Notes under the pieces: model-generated
Seen by the model: the letters and a program-made list of their open reading frames with translations, nothing else
Database searches by the model: none
Told to the model about the DNA's origin: nothing
Shown: one piece after another, positions 1 through 11,751 of the stretch
Layout: each line of letters opens with the position of its first letter
How positions within the stretch are numbered: the stretch's first letter is position 1
Source: Physcomitrium patens
Lineage: Eukaryota; Streptophyta; Bryopsida; Funariales; Funariaceae
Direction of reading: 5' to 3'
Assembly (NCBI RefSeq): GCF_000002425.4
Contig: NC_037256.1
Location: forward strand, 4,414,620-4,478,619
DNA length: 64,000 bases
Program-made: the position numbers and the translations under genes

Positions 1-137
1 CTTAGAGTGAGAATCACTGTATATCAGAGGGAATCAGGTCTGTTCGGAAATCAATTTCAATACTTTTGAAACAAGAATAGTTCCTTCAGAAGTTTGCTCG
101 ATAGGTCTCATACTTTAGAATGCCTGTAAAATTTCAG

Positions 138-1706
138 GATTTGGAAAGAGTGGATATGTTAGACAAGATGAGCACCAACCAGGTGGTGAGAATATTAAGC
201 GACTCCTACCAGAACAGCGAGTACGCTGCGGCTGCCATGTCGCGCATCAATGAAATTCTTCAAATGGTTAGTTTCCTGGTTTCTTACAAGTACTTACTTC
301 CAACCGCGCATACAAGCATTGAATTTGTGCGTGTTGTTTCGTATGTTTCGACCTGCTGCTGAAATTAAGTAGAGAATCCTATTTTTGTTTCCCTATTTTC
401 ATACTAGATAGCTGGCTGTGCACGTAATGACCAGCAAGGGACGGTTCTGGAGGGGAGCGGAAGCGAAGCCAGTTTCTTAAAGCAGTGCTCAACTCTAACC
501 CGCCGCTCATTCGTAAATATGAGTCGCGACATTGGCTACTATTGGCTTCGCCTTGTAATATATATCACCCTCTCACTCTGCCTGGGCTCCATCTTCTTAC
601 ACCTGGACTTTTCCTACAGCTCCATAATGGTACTTTTCCCCTCCTCCTGGCTGTTCATCCTGCAAGTAGTTTCTGTGAGTGAGCTGCATCAAATGTTAAC
701 ACAGTGATTATCTCTCTTGCAACCAGCTCAAGGTTTGATGAATCGGCAGGGAAGAGCGGGATGCATTGGGTACGTTGGCGGGTTTCTGACCTTCATGTCC
801 ATCGGAGGCTTTCCGTCTTTTGTGGAGGATATGAAGGTTTTCCATCGAGAGAGACTAAACGGCCATTATGGGGTGTTTGCGTTTGTGATCGGCAACTCCT
901 TGTCATCGAGTCCATTTTTGTTCATGATTGCTTTGATTTCTAGCGTCATCGTTTACTACATGGCAGGTCTGCACCTCGGGTTCGATCACTTCGTCTACTT
1001 CGTCCTCTCGCTCTTCGTCCAGGTGACCATTGTGGAGAGCCTCATGATGTCAGTGGCGAGCATAGTACCCAACTTCTTGATGGGCATTATAACCGGTGCT
1101 GGAATCCAGGGCATATTCATGCTGGTCGCGGGCTTCTTCAGGCTTATAGACGATCTACCGAAGCCCGTGTGGCGCTACCCGCTCTCGTACATCGGTTTCG
1201 ACATGTACGCCCTTCAGGTACAGTCTTCAAAACTCATCAAAACCTGCACCAATCTGCGTTGAATCTACACCGAAACTCACGCCACTCACTGCTATAAGAA
1301 ATTTAACCATCCAATGTCGGTGTTCTTCCTGCAGGGAATGTACAAGAACGAATTCACTGGGTATACATTCGATAATTTCGTGCTGGATGGGAAGTCGATT
1401 GGCCCCCCGATTCCAGGCTGGTACGTGATCCGAGAGCTGTATGGGATGAAGACGACCCGGGGGAAGTGGGACGATCTCTACATCCTGTTCGGCATGATCT
1501 TTGTATACCGCCTCATCTTCTTCATCTGCATCAAGCTACATGAGCATCTGGGGCCCTACCTCCGCTTGAAGCTGACGCAGTACCGCACCAACCGGAAGCT
1601 CTCCAACAAGGACTCCGACCTCCAGCATGGGATCCGTCTCATGATGTCCCCAATGACCACTGCGCAACGCCACACCGTGCCACTCCAGTGCTCCTCCAAG
1701 CGATAA
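138..1706 (+). CDS. ABCG (WBC) half-transporter, C-terminal exons, 5' partial
   Basis: Four exons fit with GT/AG borders, all phase 0: 138-266, 435-629, 750-1217 and 1335-1706 (stop TAA). The 386 residues form the ABC2 membrane half of a plant ABCG half-transporter. They cover the linker after the nucleotide-binding domain, then about six hydrophobic segments from [15 protein letters not shown] onward. The stretch [17 protein letters not shown], followed by RERLNGHYG, is typical of the Arabidopsis ABCG11/12/13/15 group. Members of that group dimerise in the plasma membrane and export cutin and wax precursors. The ATP-binding half lies upstream of the window. An intron of about 131 bp could begin at the GTGAGA at position 7. 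An in-frame stop at 102-104 rules out reading straight through to the left edge. The tail after the last membrane segment is basic and Ser/Thr-rich. The family assignment is strong; the exact substrate is inferred. Confidence 0.93.
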
Positions 1707-2937
1707 CTGCTCCCGATTCCCTCTTCGATCACCCTCCGTGTCTGTCTACACAGTCGCTCAAGCCGCAACTCAAACTCGTCGCAAATTGCTTACGATGCCC
1801 GCTGGAGAATTACCGACTCCTTCACCATCTATGATTTCAAAAATCCATTGCAACGATCCGCATCCGCTTAACAAAATTAGCAGAATAATGACTGATCCTT
1901 ACTGAAAAATTAGCATCAGCCCTTGCGTAGTTGTGAATCACTATCAGGAGCTTAACGGCATTTCACCAGAAGATAAGCAGAGGCTGCTTAGAAGCGGTGA
2001 ACGAATCATAAGGTTGGTATTGATATTTGTCCCATTCTATTGGGTATATGTTATGTTCAATTGATAATAGTGTTTTTTTTTTTAAATGTTTCTGATTAAC
2101 TTGTGTGTGTATATATATATATATAGATAGGAAAATGATAAAGCAATCCAAATTTTTACGAAAGTGAACCACATATTTATTATTATACTTAATATTTTAA
2201 TTATTTTTAATAATAAAAAGCCAATATAATAAAATATATATCCATTGGATGAAAAATTTTAAATATTATTAAAAAATAATAATTACAAAAATTTTAACAA
2301 AAAATATACCATACTTTGATTCATATTAAATTTTGACAATTTCCATATAATGTTTAGTAAAATAAAAATATTTTTTCTTAAAATTACTTTATTTTTTTAA
2401 TTAGCTTTCCGTGGCTATTTTTAAAATTAATACTTCAAAAAACAATATTCACAGATTAATATATTATGTCATTAATAATAATTTTTATTTGTAGGTAATA
2501 TTTTATTTACAACAAGATAGAAATTAATTTGGAAAAATATGATTAAATCTGTTTAGTTATTGCTTAATGCTTAGAATTAGTTTATTTGGTGGTGTTTAAG
2601 CTTTTTTTTTTTAAAAAAAATCTATTATACCTAAAAAGTTAGATATATTATACATTCACAATTTATATTTTTTTAAGTTATTAAAATTATTTTTAACAAA
2701 TCTAATAATATTATCATGAGTTGATATAAATGGTATATATTTTTCTATTGTATGATTTAATAGACTTATTGAAAATATAAATTGATTATTTAATAACAAT
2801 AATTTCCTATTTTTTTCTTTAATATATAAAATTTCTAAAAATAATATGTAATTTATTATGTCTATGTCTATCAAAATCAAATATAACCAAGTTAGCAAGA
2901 AATTCAAGTTGCCATATTATTATATTATAGTATCAAA

Positions 2938-2939
<2 letters not shown>

Positions 2940-2969
<30 letters not shown>
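2940..2969. repeat. (TA)n microsatellite
   Basis: About 15 uninterrupted TA dinucleotides in AT-rich spacer. Confidence 0.95.
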
Positions 2970-2971
<2 letters not shown>

Positions 2972-3293
2972 CTTCCAAAATAAAATAAATAGAAAAAGAT
3001 TATTTTTTAAAATATTCAAGTAGTACTAAAAGAAAAAAAAGAAAAAAAGAAAAATATAATAAGAAGAAATCACTAACTTCTTTTATAGGTTAGTTGAAGA
3101 TTTGATGTTTGATCATAAAAAAATTTCACTAGTTTTTTAAAATACATCTTATTATGCATACAACAAAATTTAAAAATAAAGTGATTTTTAAAATCAACAT
3201 CCTTAGAGTTTGAATTAAACCAAAAATATATTAATTTTAGAGTATAGTCTTCTCTTTAATTTAAAAGTTATGTAGGTTTGGTCTTTAACTTGC

Positions 3294-3453
3294 AAAAGAA
3301 GCATGGTAATATAACTTATATGATACAAAAGAAGCATAGTAATATAACTTATATGATACAAAAGAAGCATGGTAATATAACTTATATGATACAAAGAAGC
3401 ATAGTAATATAACTTATATGATACAAAAGAAGCATGGTAATATAACTTATATG
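3294..3453. repeat. 33-bp tandem array, five units
   Basis: Units begin at 3294, 3327, 3360, 3393 (32 bp, one A fewer) and 3425 (partial). Each holds GAAGCAT(G/A)GTAATATAAC followed by TTATATGATAC. Units 1, 3 and 5 read CATGGT and units 2 and 4 read CATAGT. The array therefore looks like a 66-bp dimer that was duplicated, a small higher-order repeat. Units are otherwise nearly identical, which suggests recent expansion. Confidence 0.95.
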
Positions 3454-4259
3454 TAACAATATTCTTTATGTGTACTTAGTAAGCAAGAATTCATGTTATT
3501 TAGATTTTAGAAATGTATTGAGGCCAAAAGGATAATTAGATCACATTTTTTTCACTTAAACTTATCTTGAGCCTAAGATGTTAAAGACTATAAAATCTTT
3601 TTATAAAAAAAAACTATTCTTATTGGCAATATTTTATTTGAATTTTAGATTTTTGGTATCATATAAACTTTGATTTAGATAGCTAAAAGTAATAAGCTTG
3701 TATACAAATAAATAGACCAAATAACTTATTTAATATGAAAATTGTTTCTTTTTTTTAATTATGAACATATTATTATTTGATCTATATAATATATTTGATC
3801 TTGTACTTAGATATGTAGTATATAAGTAAGTAAGTAATTTTTCCTAGTTTTAAATTTGCCCTATTATGAGAATGTTAAGCCTTAAGTATCTAAGTTCTTT
3901 CTAAGTTAATAACTTATAAAAATATGAGATTTTTTTGGTGCAAAAAATTAAATATCAAGAAATTGACAATTTAATGAAAGAGCTCTAATACGAATACTTT
4001 TAGAGAATACAACTTGCTCGAGAGATAGAAAGAATATTAATTGAGGACATGAAATCCTATCCTCTACCAAATCCTATCCTCTAAAATCATTTTCATAATA
4101 ACAATATGATAAACTATTTATATAGTAATAGAAGAGAAGATTATTTTTAATTATAGATAAAGTGAAAATTAATCAAAACAAGTTTATGTTGCTATTGAAG
4201 ATAATCATCCCACTCTATGGAAATTTTATTAAAGAATATCTAATAATCTTCGATTCATT

Positions 4260-6053
4260 TTTCAACCATTATTTTTCTTAACTTTCCTAAATACATTTTC
4301 TCCATTAAAACCTCTCCTCTTTTGACGTCCACGGTTACCAACCACTGAGATCAATACATGGATCATAAAGAAGAAGCTTGGGAGCACAATAAATCCACTC
4401 GAATCGTGCAAGCCATCTGAAGTAAGGGAAAAGTGGTAACTAAACGGCGAAAAGATACAGAATAGCAAAAGGCCGACTTTATGGAACGAAACCCACAACA
4501 ATAACAGTAATGGTTGTTCTGTTAAGAAGAATGGGCTCCTACAGCTCCTCGTTTGGTCGTGAAGCCACAGTAACAAACAAACAAACAAACGATCTCGCCG
4601 CTCATCGGTGTCCCCACCCTCCGCGTGTGGAAGAGTGGAAGCGAGACCTTCGAATGAACAATGACAAGCCCCCGCTTGCACGAGGGATTTGCCAGCCCAG
4701 TTCAGTCGGAAAAAAGGAGGCTCTGGAATCTGACTGATGGACGCCAAAGGTCGACCAAGATTCAGACCCTGCATTTGCAAGTGGCCTCTTGTTTTTTTAT
4801 CACAAGTGGCCTTATTTATATGACGTTCAACTGCTCGAGGATCTAAATAAAGAACCCTATCATCTCACCCCCGGATTTTCTGTGACTTGTGCATGTTGTT
4901 TCTCTTTTTTTAGATGTGACTCGACGACCGAGTCATCTTCATTTTGTTGAGAATGAACAAGATTCGTTGATTCGCGACCTCACGGCTGGTCGTCACTCGA
5001 TTGCTACCGCTGACCCATTACCTTGCACCAGAAATTGATGAGTTTGTTGTTGAGTTGATTGTGAGTTAATGGTCCTACTACTCACAGGAAGTTAATTCCC
5101 CAGCCACTACTCGTTTTCCTTATACTGGTTCCGTGATGCCGATTCAGCATGTTTGATTGAGCGTGACTACCAGTGTTGCCGATTGTTCCTACCACTACAA
5201 CGCTCTGCTGAGTCTATTCAGTTGCGAGATCGTTTAACACGTGTGCAAGCTCATGCACTTCACGTGGAGGGGCCGCAAGTAGAGTTCACACGACATTGCT
5301 TGACTTGGAGGGGCTGGTCCACAGTCTAGCATCCTCCTTTCCACACGCCTGTGTGGCAAAATCGAGCTTTGGACGATTCATACAGACTCGACGTCTTTCT
5401 TTCCGATCTTAGACGCTCACCCTTGCAGAGCTGTGCCGTGCGTGGTATTTGCTGCTTCGACGCTCTCGATGGCTTGGTTTGGGCCTCAGTTTCTGCTAAA
5501 TCGGAGAAGACTTGAGGACTCGAGACCTAATTTGCGTACACTTTGGGGTAGTAGTCGAGAAATACACCCAGGGCGTGGACGTGTTCGCTGTGTTCTATCC
5601 AGCCTGTAAAAGCCATGCCAACCAAGACGAGAAGGCCCGAAACGAGACATTCCACCCTCACTTAAGAAAAAAACGAAAAAATAACTGGGAGGGGGGGGAC
5701 CTAAAAGCTGTTTCTCGGGGGGTTTGCATGATTGCACAATGGCACAAAGAACAATACCTTTTTATGACTATCGCCACAACACATTCTGCGACTTTGGCCA
5801 ACTATCCTGTTGTTCAATTTCGAAGCAAACTCGCCATCCGCTTAAAATACACACATCGAGAACTTTCATTAAAAAAAAATGATACTCACTGTTTCCACAG
5901 AAAGTTTCATATCCATATGCTGCAAGCTGTAGACTATGAAGTCTAACTCACGGAATCTGCCCAATTCTTCGCCGCTTTTCCACAAAGTTACTTCAAGCAA
6001 GCTGAATCTCCTTAACTGCTCCAGAATCTGCTCTGAAAGATGGTGCAGGAAAG
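4260..6053. other. GC-richer gene-like island without a recognisable gene
   Basis: Composition changes sharply from the AT-rich flanks to a host-gene-like mix with CpGs, restriction-type palindromes and a G run near 5692. Open frames exist on both strands (for example minus 4262-4780 and plus 5512-5946), but none shows a domain, and they overlap each other antisense. Short coding-looking stretches around 4960-5030 and 5220-5320 are broken by stops. Possible readings are a promoter or 5' UTR of the exon at 6054, or the decayed remains of a host gene. I could not name a product. Confidence 0.45.
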
Positions 6054-6197
6054 ATGGTGGCTTCAAAGCGTGAACTCCTCGACGACGACGACTTTGGCTC
6101 AAGCCATGTTGCGAATCAACGCCCAATTGTGAGCACCGGAGAAAATCAGTATCGCATGTTCCCGGATTCCCTGGTCTTCAGAAACAACATATCAGAG
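6054..6197 (+). CDS. Candidate orphan first exon (48 codons)
   Basis: An ATG with purine at -3 and G at +4 opens exactly 48 codons, beginning MVASKRELLDDDDFGSS. They end at a plausible donor, CAGAG|GTAGTT, in phase 0. The peptide is hydrophilic with a run of four Asp, and its codon use resembles the host genes rather than the AT-rich spacer. No downstream exon can be found: the DNA after 6260 is AT-rich and then becomes the retrotransposon block. It may be the surviving first exon of a gene whose remainder was lost or lies past the insertions. I do not recognise the protein, and chance is a real alternative. Confidence 0.25.
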
Positions 6198-7655
6198 GTA
6201 GTTTTGAGAACCTTCTTGTCTCCACAGTTGTAGAATCAAGCAGTAAATCTACCTACCTGACTAAGTGGCTTAATTTGATTTTATTTAGAATGAAGAATCT
6301 ATTGTTAAACAAATGGTTCTGCACTTTCTGCAATACTTCTATTAAAATTCTTTCTACACTTTTTGCATCAGATCTAGACTTGGGACAAATTACAAAAGAT
6401 TAGTTGATGGAAATTGTAAAGCATAGTTTGATAGAAAAGAATGTAGTTTACTATCTTTAAGTCACAGAAGCCTATTTTATAAAGATTAGTCTAGTAATGA
6501 AGACTGGTAATATCCCATAGTATTTGGACTATGAAGTCTTTAAGTATTTTTTTAGTGTTTAATATGCTTTTTCAACCTTTACATCTAGTTTCAAAATGCA
6601 TGTTATTTTAGCCAAAACATGAGTAGATAATGTAACTTGCCTTAGTAGTATTGTTATTGACCTACCTTTTGGAAAAGTTTTTTTGTGAAAAATTCTTTAC
6701 ATAAGGTGGAATTGTAATTACTTCATATTCATACATAATTTTTTAAACAATATATAGATTTTTTATGTAAAATTTAAATATGGTTGTTGCATCATTCAAT
6801 TCTATTGAAAGTTAATATTGTGAGCAAAAAATAAATCATCTTATTAGAGTGTAACAAATAAATAGAAATGTGCCATATTGTTATTTTTATTTAATTATGA
6901 CGCAAAATATTAGTTTACATGGCTGTAATTATTTCATTGCAATAGTATTATAAAAATTAAATTAAATTAAATCATATTCTAGATATAAAAATTGTAGAAT
7001 TTTGGTCACGATGTATATTTAAAATATTAAAAATAGTAATATTAAAGCTATATTTTCAAAGGAGTCCATGCATTTATATCAATCTTAACAACAAAGTCAA
7101 TGATTATTGATTTTGCAATCCAACAACAAGAAAGATAATCTTTTTTGAAGTCATTGAATTTTAGAAAACTTTAACTTGTTGAATAATATTTTTGTCAAAA
7201 ATCTTTTTACAAACTTTTATTTTTCTTTTGTATTTTTTGAATAATGATCTATGAATAATCAATTCAATATTATAACTAATATTTTTTAATAAAAAAATAA
7301 ACAAACTAAATTATTTTAAATACATCTAAAAATTAAATATATTTTTAAATATATATAAACTAATATTTTGGACTTAAATCAACGACCTAAAGTTCTAAAT
7401 AATTCAATGTTTATTCAATATGGCAATTCTATTAAATATAAGTATATTTTTGATAATAATATTTTTTATGATATATCTAAAAATATCAATTAAATAAAAT
7501 ATTATCCATAAAATAACTTCACAAGGCTTATAATAATTCAAGCCATGAAAAATAAATAAATAAAATTATTATATTAAGATTTATTTTAGTCATAAATATT
7601 TTAAGAACCAACTATTAAAAAGTAACAAGTTCCAAGGTCAAATTATACTTCATAT
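6198..7655. other. AT-rich spacer
   Basis: After a short transition the sequence is strongly AT-rich with no coding frames, RNA genes or clear repeats. It ends where the chromovirus C1 LTR begins. Confidence 0.6.
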
Positions 7656-8280
7656 TGTCACAAACATACAGGTAAGAAGTGATAGGAAATAGGAAAATGC
7701 AGATAGATTCTTAGAAGCTTCATAGACACATATTTGACTTTATATATGTTTATATTTGATTGATAGGTTAGAAACTTAGCCAATAAGTTAGCCATGTTTT
7801 GCACTTATGGATAGCTTGTGGTGCAAGCTAACAATGTCTCACAGATATATACATTTATTCCAATAGTTACTTATATGATTAAATAGAAGTAAGTAAATAT
7901 AGATTAATTTAATAAAGTCTTCTAGAAAAGCTTCTTAGAAACTTTATAGACGTGGTTTTGACTTTAGATGTGTTTATAGGTTAAAAACTTAGCCAACAAG
8001 TTAATGACATATTAGTAGCTTGTAAAACAAGTTAACTCCGTGTAATAGCTCGTAGAACAAGCTAACTATGTGGCACATACATATATAACTTACCTTGCAA
8101 GTTAAGTCATGTGGCTAGCAAAGATAACTTATTTTGGAGGTCCTATAGAACATCGCCATGTAGCTCTTAGTTAAGAGTATATATAGAAGCAAGAGTGAAG
8201 CTTTTTTCACTCTTGTCAACACCTTTCTAGTCTTTAGTCTTATTTCAAGACTTTCTAGTTTTCTTGTTTTTGGCAATAGC
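7656..8280 (+). repeat. C1 5' LTR, left piece
   Basis: It starts TGTCACAAACATACAGG, comparable to the TGTCATAG start of the C2 LTR. It contains an internal duplication at an offset of about 224 bp (compare 7708 with 7932), which makes this LTR (about 730 bp in total) longer than the 499-bp C2 LTR. It stops at ATAGC (8276-8280), the target duplication of element A. Confidence 0.75.
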
Positions 8281-8609
8281 TGTCACGAATTTAGAATACT
8301 GATTGGAAATCTAAACAAGAAGCTCAAGAAGAATTGGTAAGAACTAGATTAATAAGATGAGTACAAGAACAACACTAGAGAGGTGAACTAGAGCTCCAAG
8401 AAGTGTGTTGTCGAGATTGAGGATCCCCTCAGTCTCAGTTCCTATATATACTATAAGCTAGGAAGCTTCTCAAGCAGCTTCTATGAATTAGGAAGCTTTT
8501 CAAGCAGCTTCCATGAGCTTGAAAACTTCTCAAGTAGCTTCTACAAACTACAAAGCTTCTCTAAAACCTTTTAGAATCTTCTACAACTTCTTAGTGTATG
8601 TCTTTGACA
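8281..8609 (-). repeat. Element A 3' LTR
   Basis: 329 bp, TGTCACGAATTTAG to TATGTCTTTGACA, the counterpart of 23392-23730. The GCTTCT-rich stretch (8460-8580) is a run of short degenerate repeats shared by both LTRs. Confidence 0.92.
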
Positions 8610-8659
8610 TCACCTCCTCCTTTAGCTTCGAAGTCTATGAAAAGCACTCCTATTGCAAG

Positions 8660-9099
8660 TCAATACCAATCTAAGAAGTTAAAAATTTGTTGCATAGTGT
8701 TTGCAATATACTCCAATTGTTGTTCGCATGACAAGTAGTTCATTGGTCCTTGTAACCAACGATAGTATCCTACGCCTTCAATTTCTGACCAGGCATGAAC
8801 TTCCGTGTCTTCATTGTGAAAATGCCTTGCAAACACTCCTTCGAGAAGATTAGTATAGGCAAGTTCTACCTCAAATACAATCACTAGCAACATGTTACTA
8901 GGTACTCCAATTTCCTCCACTTACGCCGTAAATCTAGTACCTTTTCTACCTTGTATTCATCGTGGTTCTCAATTTCAATACTATATAGCCAACATTGCAC
9001 TCTTCGAAGAAAAGACAACTCTCGATAAGGCTCCAATAAAGAAACATAAAAGACTGGATGTACCTTCATAGCAACTGGTAATCCCAGACGGTATGCCAC
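8660..9099 (-). pseudogene. Element A chromodomain and C-terminal tail
   Basis: The minus-strand reading gives MKVHPVFYVSLLEPYRE, the usual linker after the integrase of chromoviruses. It is followed by EYKVEKVLDLRRKWRKLEYL, the start of a chromodomain, cut by a stop at 8884-8886. A second frame (8660-8920) encodes a downstream tail that C2 shares. In active relatives this domain binds histone marks and guides integration into heterochromatin. Frameshifts make it nonfunctional. Confidence 0.75.
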
Positions 9100-9182
9100 T
9101 AGATTGATTTGCCTTCGATGACAAATGGTCCCAATTTCCAGTAGTCCAACTTATCACGTGGTCGCTTGGTTTTGATATTCCG

Positions 9183-10169
9183 TCAAAGCAGCCATATTTT
9201 ATCTCCAATTTTGAAAGTAGGTGCATGATTTCGAAATTTATCTGCAGACACCTTGTAAGCTTCTTGGGCGGTTTGCAATTGAAGCTCCAATAGTTGTTTC
9301 ATAAATCCTTCAGCTGCCAGGTTGTTATTGGTTGACGGACTCAACAAATCAAGCTTCGGATCATATCTATAGTTGGAAAAGAATGGTGTTTGTTGAGTCA
9401 ACGCATGAAGGGTGTTGTTATATACATATGATAGAAATTTGGCTAACGATAGATATGCAGTCCAATCATCTTGCTGATAGTTGATGTTGCATCGTAAATA
9501 CTGCTCCAAAGTTTGATTCATCCGTTCCATTTGGCTGTCACTTTGAGGATGGAAAGCTGAAGAAAGCTTGATATCTACCTTCAATATCTCAAAGAAAGAT
9601 CTCTAGAACTTTGATACGAATTGGGTTCCTCAATCCGACACAATATCATCTAGTAAACCATGATATCAATACACACTATCAAAGAAGAGCCTTGTTGTGT
9701 CTTTGCTTGATGATGTTTTCTTGCAAGGGACAAAGTGTGCCATCTTTGTAAGCTGATCTACTACAACAAAAATGCTGTCAAATGAATTCGATGGCGGCAG
9801 GCCTGTAATGAAGCCCATGGAAACTGAAGACCATAGCCGATGTAGAATAGGTAATGGCTGAAAAAGACTATAAAGATGATGGCGAGGGTTCTTGGATCTT
9901 GAACAAATGTCATAGGAGAGGACAAAATCCTTGACATCTTTCCACATTTGGAGCCACCAAAAATCTCGGGAAATAAGTTCCAAGGTCTTATTGAATCTAA
10001 AATATCCTATATCTGAGAAGTCATGTCGAGATTGGAGAACTTGAAGTCTTGTTGGTCCCTTTGGAATATACAACCGCTCCACAAAGTATAAAAGATCTCT
10101 TTCCACCTTGAACTTGTCATTATTGATACGTTGCGTGATATCGAGGGCTACAGAATCTTCAATAGTCAT
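9183..10169 (-). pseudogene. Element A integrase
   Basis: Two frames, 9666-10169 and 9183-9584, cover the zinc-binding and catalytic regions. The zinc-binding part reads RHDFSDIGYFRFNKTLELIS, with the second His of HHCC replaced by Tyr, and later LSYDICSRSK, with the first Cys replaced by Tyr. The first catalytic Asp is Gly in SSVSMGFITGLPP. The downstream frame holds FHPQSDSQMERMNQTLEQYL, the usual region of the catalytic Glu. A frameshift and a stop near 9600-9665 separate the parts. Confidence 0.85.
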
Positions 10170-11751
10170 AGTACGTACCTGGTTGAAGAAGTCAGCATCA
10201 ATTGGTATTATAGCAAAGTAAAGCCTGAATTATTCCGACTTTAACAATATTGTACATTGTTGATCAAACGCTGCTTCTCCAACCTTTGGCGCTAGATACG
10301 ATATCCTTAATAATGCATCGGATAGTCCTTGTTGCTTCTCAGGCCGATAAGTAATAATAAAGTCAAATCTGGATAGCAACACATTCCATCGAGCTTAACA
10401 ATAATTTGAAAACCTAAGCCGACATGAAGTACTCCAAATTCTTGTGATCCGTGTATATGGTCATCGGATGCGTAGCTCCTTCGAAAAAGTGATGCTACTC
10501 TTAGAAAGAATCTACTATCGCAAGAAGTTCTTTATCGTGGATCTCATAATTGATTTTGACAACAGAAAACTTACGAAAGTAGAACGCAATGGGATGAAGC
10601 TATTCATCTGCACCTATCTGCGAAAGTACAGCTCCCATAGCAAAATCTGAAGCATCGATCTCCAAATAGAAGGCCTTTGTAAAGTCCAGATGTACCAAGT
10701 TTGGAGCCATAATAAATGTCATCTTAAGAACTTGAAATACTTTTTCTGCTAGAGGTCCCCATTCGAGCTTGTCTTTACATGTCAACAGAGTGAGCGGAGC
10801 AGCAACTTGAGAATAATTCTTGATGAAGATTTGATAGAAGTTAACAAAGCCAAGAAAGTATTGTATATCTCTAATTGTCTTTGGAACTTCCCATGATACG
10901 ATTGCTTCTACCTTCTTAGGATCCATCTTCAAGCCTTTCGTAGTTGCAATGAATTCCAAAAATTCCATCTCAGTTTGTGTAAACAAGCACTTTTCCAACT
11001 TGGCATAAAGTCCTCGCTTGCGGAGTTTTTCAAGGACCAGATGAACGTATTTCTCATATTCTTCTACATTCTTAGAAAATATCAAAATATTATTTAGATA
11101 GATGACAACAAAATCGTCAAGGTGCTCCCAAAAGATGTCATTCATCATGTATTGAAAGATGGCCAGAGCATTAGTAAGGCCGAAAGGTATGACATTATAT
11201 TCAAAATGGCCATACCTTGTATGGAAAGTTGTCTTCTATTTGTCTCTTTTCTTCATTTACACGAGGTTGTGAGCTCCCCTTAGATCAATCTTTGTAAAGA
11301 TCATTGCACATCCAAGTTGCTCTAAAAGACCTGATATCAAGGGTAATGGATAATGATTCTTCTTTATCACCTTGTTGAGACCTCGATAATCCACGCACAT
11401 CTGCAGCGAGCTATCTTTCTTCTTTATAAATAAGATTGGTACCACAGTTAGTGACTTCGAATGACGAATGAAGTTCTTGGCTAGATTCTTATCAATATAC
11501 TTTCGTAACTCTGCTAACTCCGTCTGTGACAAATTGTAGATTGGGCCAAAAGGTGGTTGTGCTCCTTCCTGCAAGTCTATATCACAATCGTATGGTCAAT
11601 GCTTCAGTAGCATGTCGGCATTCTTCTTTTGAAACATGTCTTCAAAATCCTTATATTACTCATGTATATTTGCTATCGAAATCTTCTCTCTGCTAGTTGG
11701 AGTCGCATAAATGACAAATGGTGTGCCTTCCTTGGACGATGTTACAAATGC
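10170..11751 (-). pseudogene. Element A reverse transcriptase and RNase H
   Basis: Frames 11257-11574 and 10600-11148 (minus) show the fingers-palm region: AELRKYIDKNLAKNFIRHSK, then CVDYRGLNKV and FTKIDLRGAHNLV. The active site that is normally Y-L-D-D reads YLNN (IYLNNILIFSK), so both catalytic Asp are Asn. The RNase H start, LEIDASDFAMGAVLSQ, is present. A frameshift at about 11150-11255 breaks the palm. The segment ends at the insertion point of B (11751) and continues at 20317. Confidence 0.88.

Larger units (their letters stand above)
1707..4259. other. 3' flank and AT-rich intergenic spacer
   Basis: The first 200 bases after the transporter stop are moderately GC-rich and probably 3' UTR. 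From about 2040 the sequence becomes very AT-rich, with homopolymer runs and short TA tracts (2108-2125 and 2940-2969). I see no coding potential: every open frame here is short and made of AT-rich codons. The only clear structure is the tandem array at 3294-3453. Confidence 0.7.

Noticed and set aside
3294..3453. Possible CRISPR-like array
   Set aside because: Units abut with no spacers; it is a simple eukaryotic tandem repeat.
4262..4780. 172-codon open frame on the minus strand
   Set aside because: Low-complexity Leu/Phe/Ser-rich translation, no domain, overlapped by equally good frames on the plus strand, and no splice or start context.
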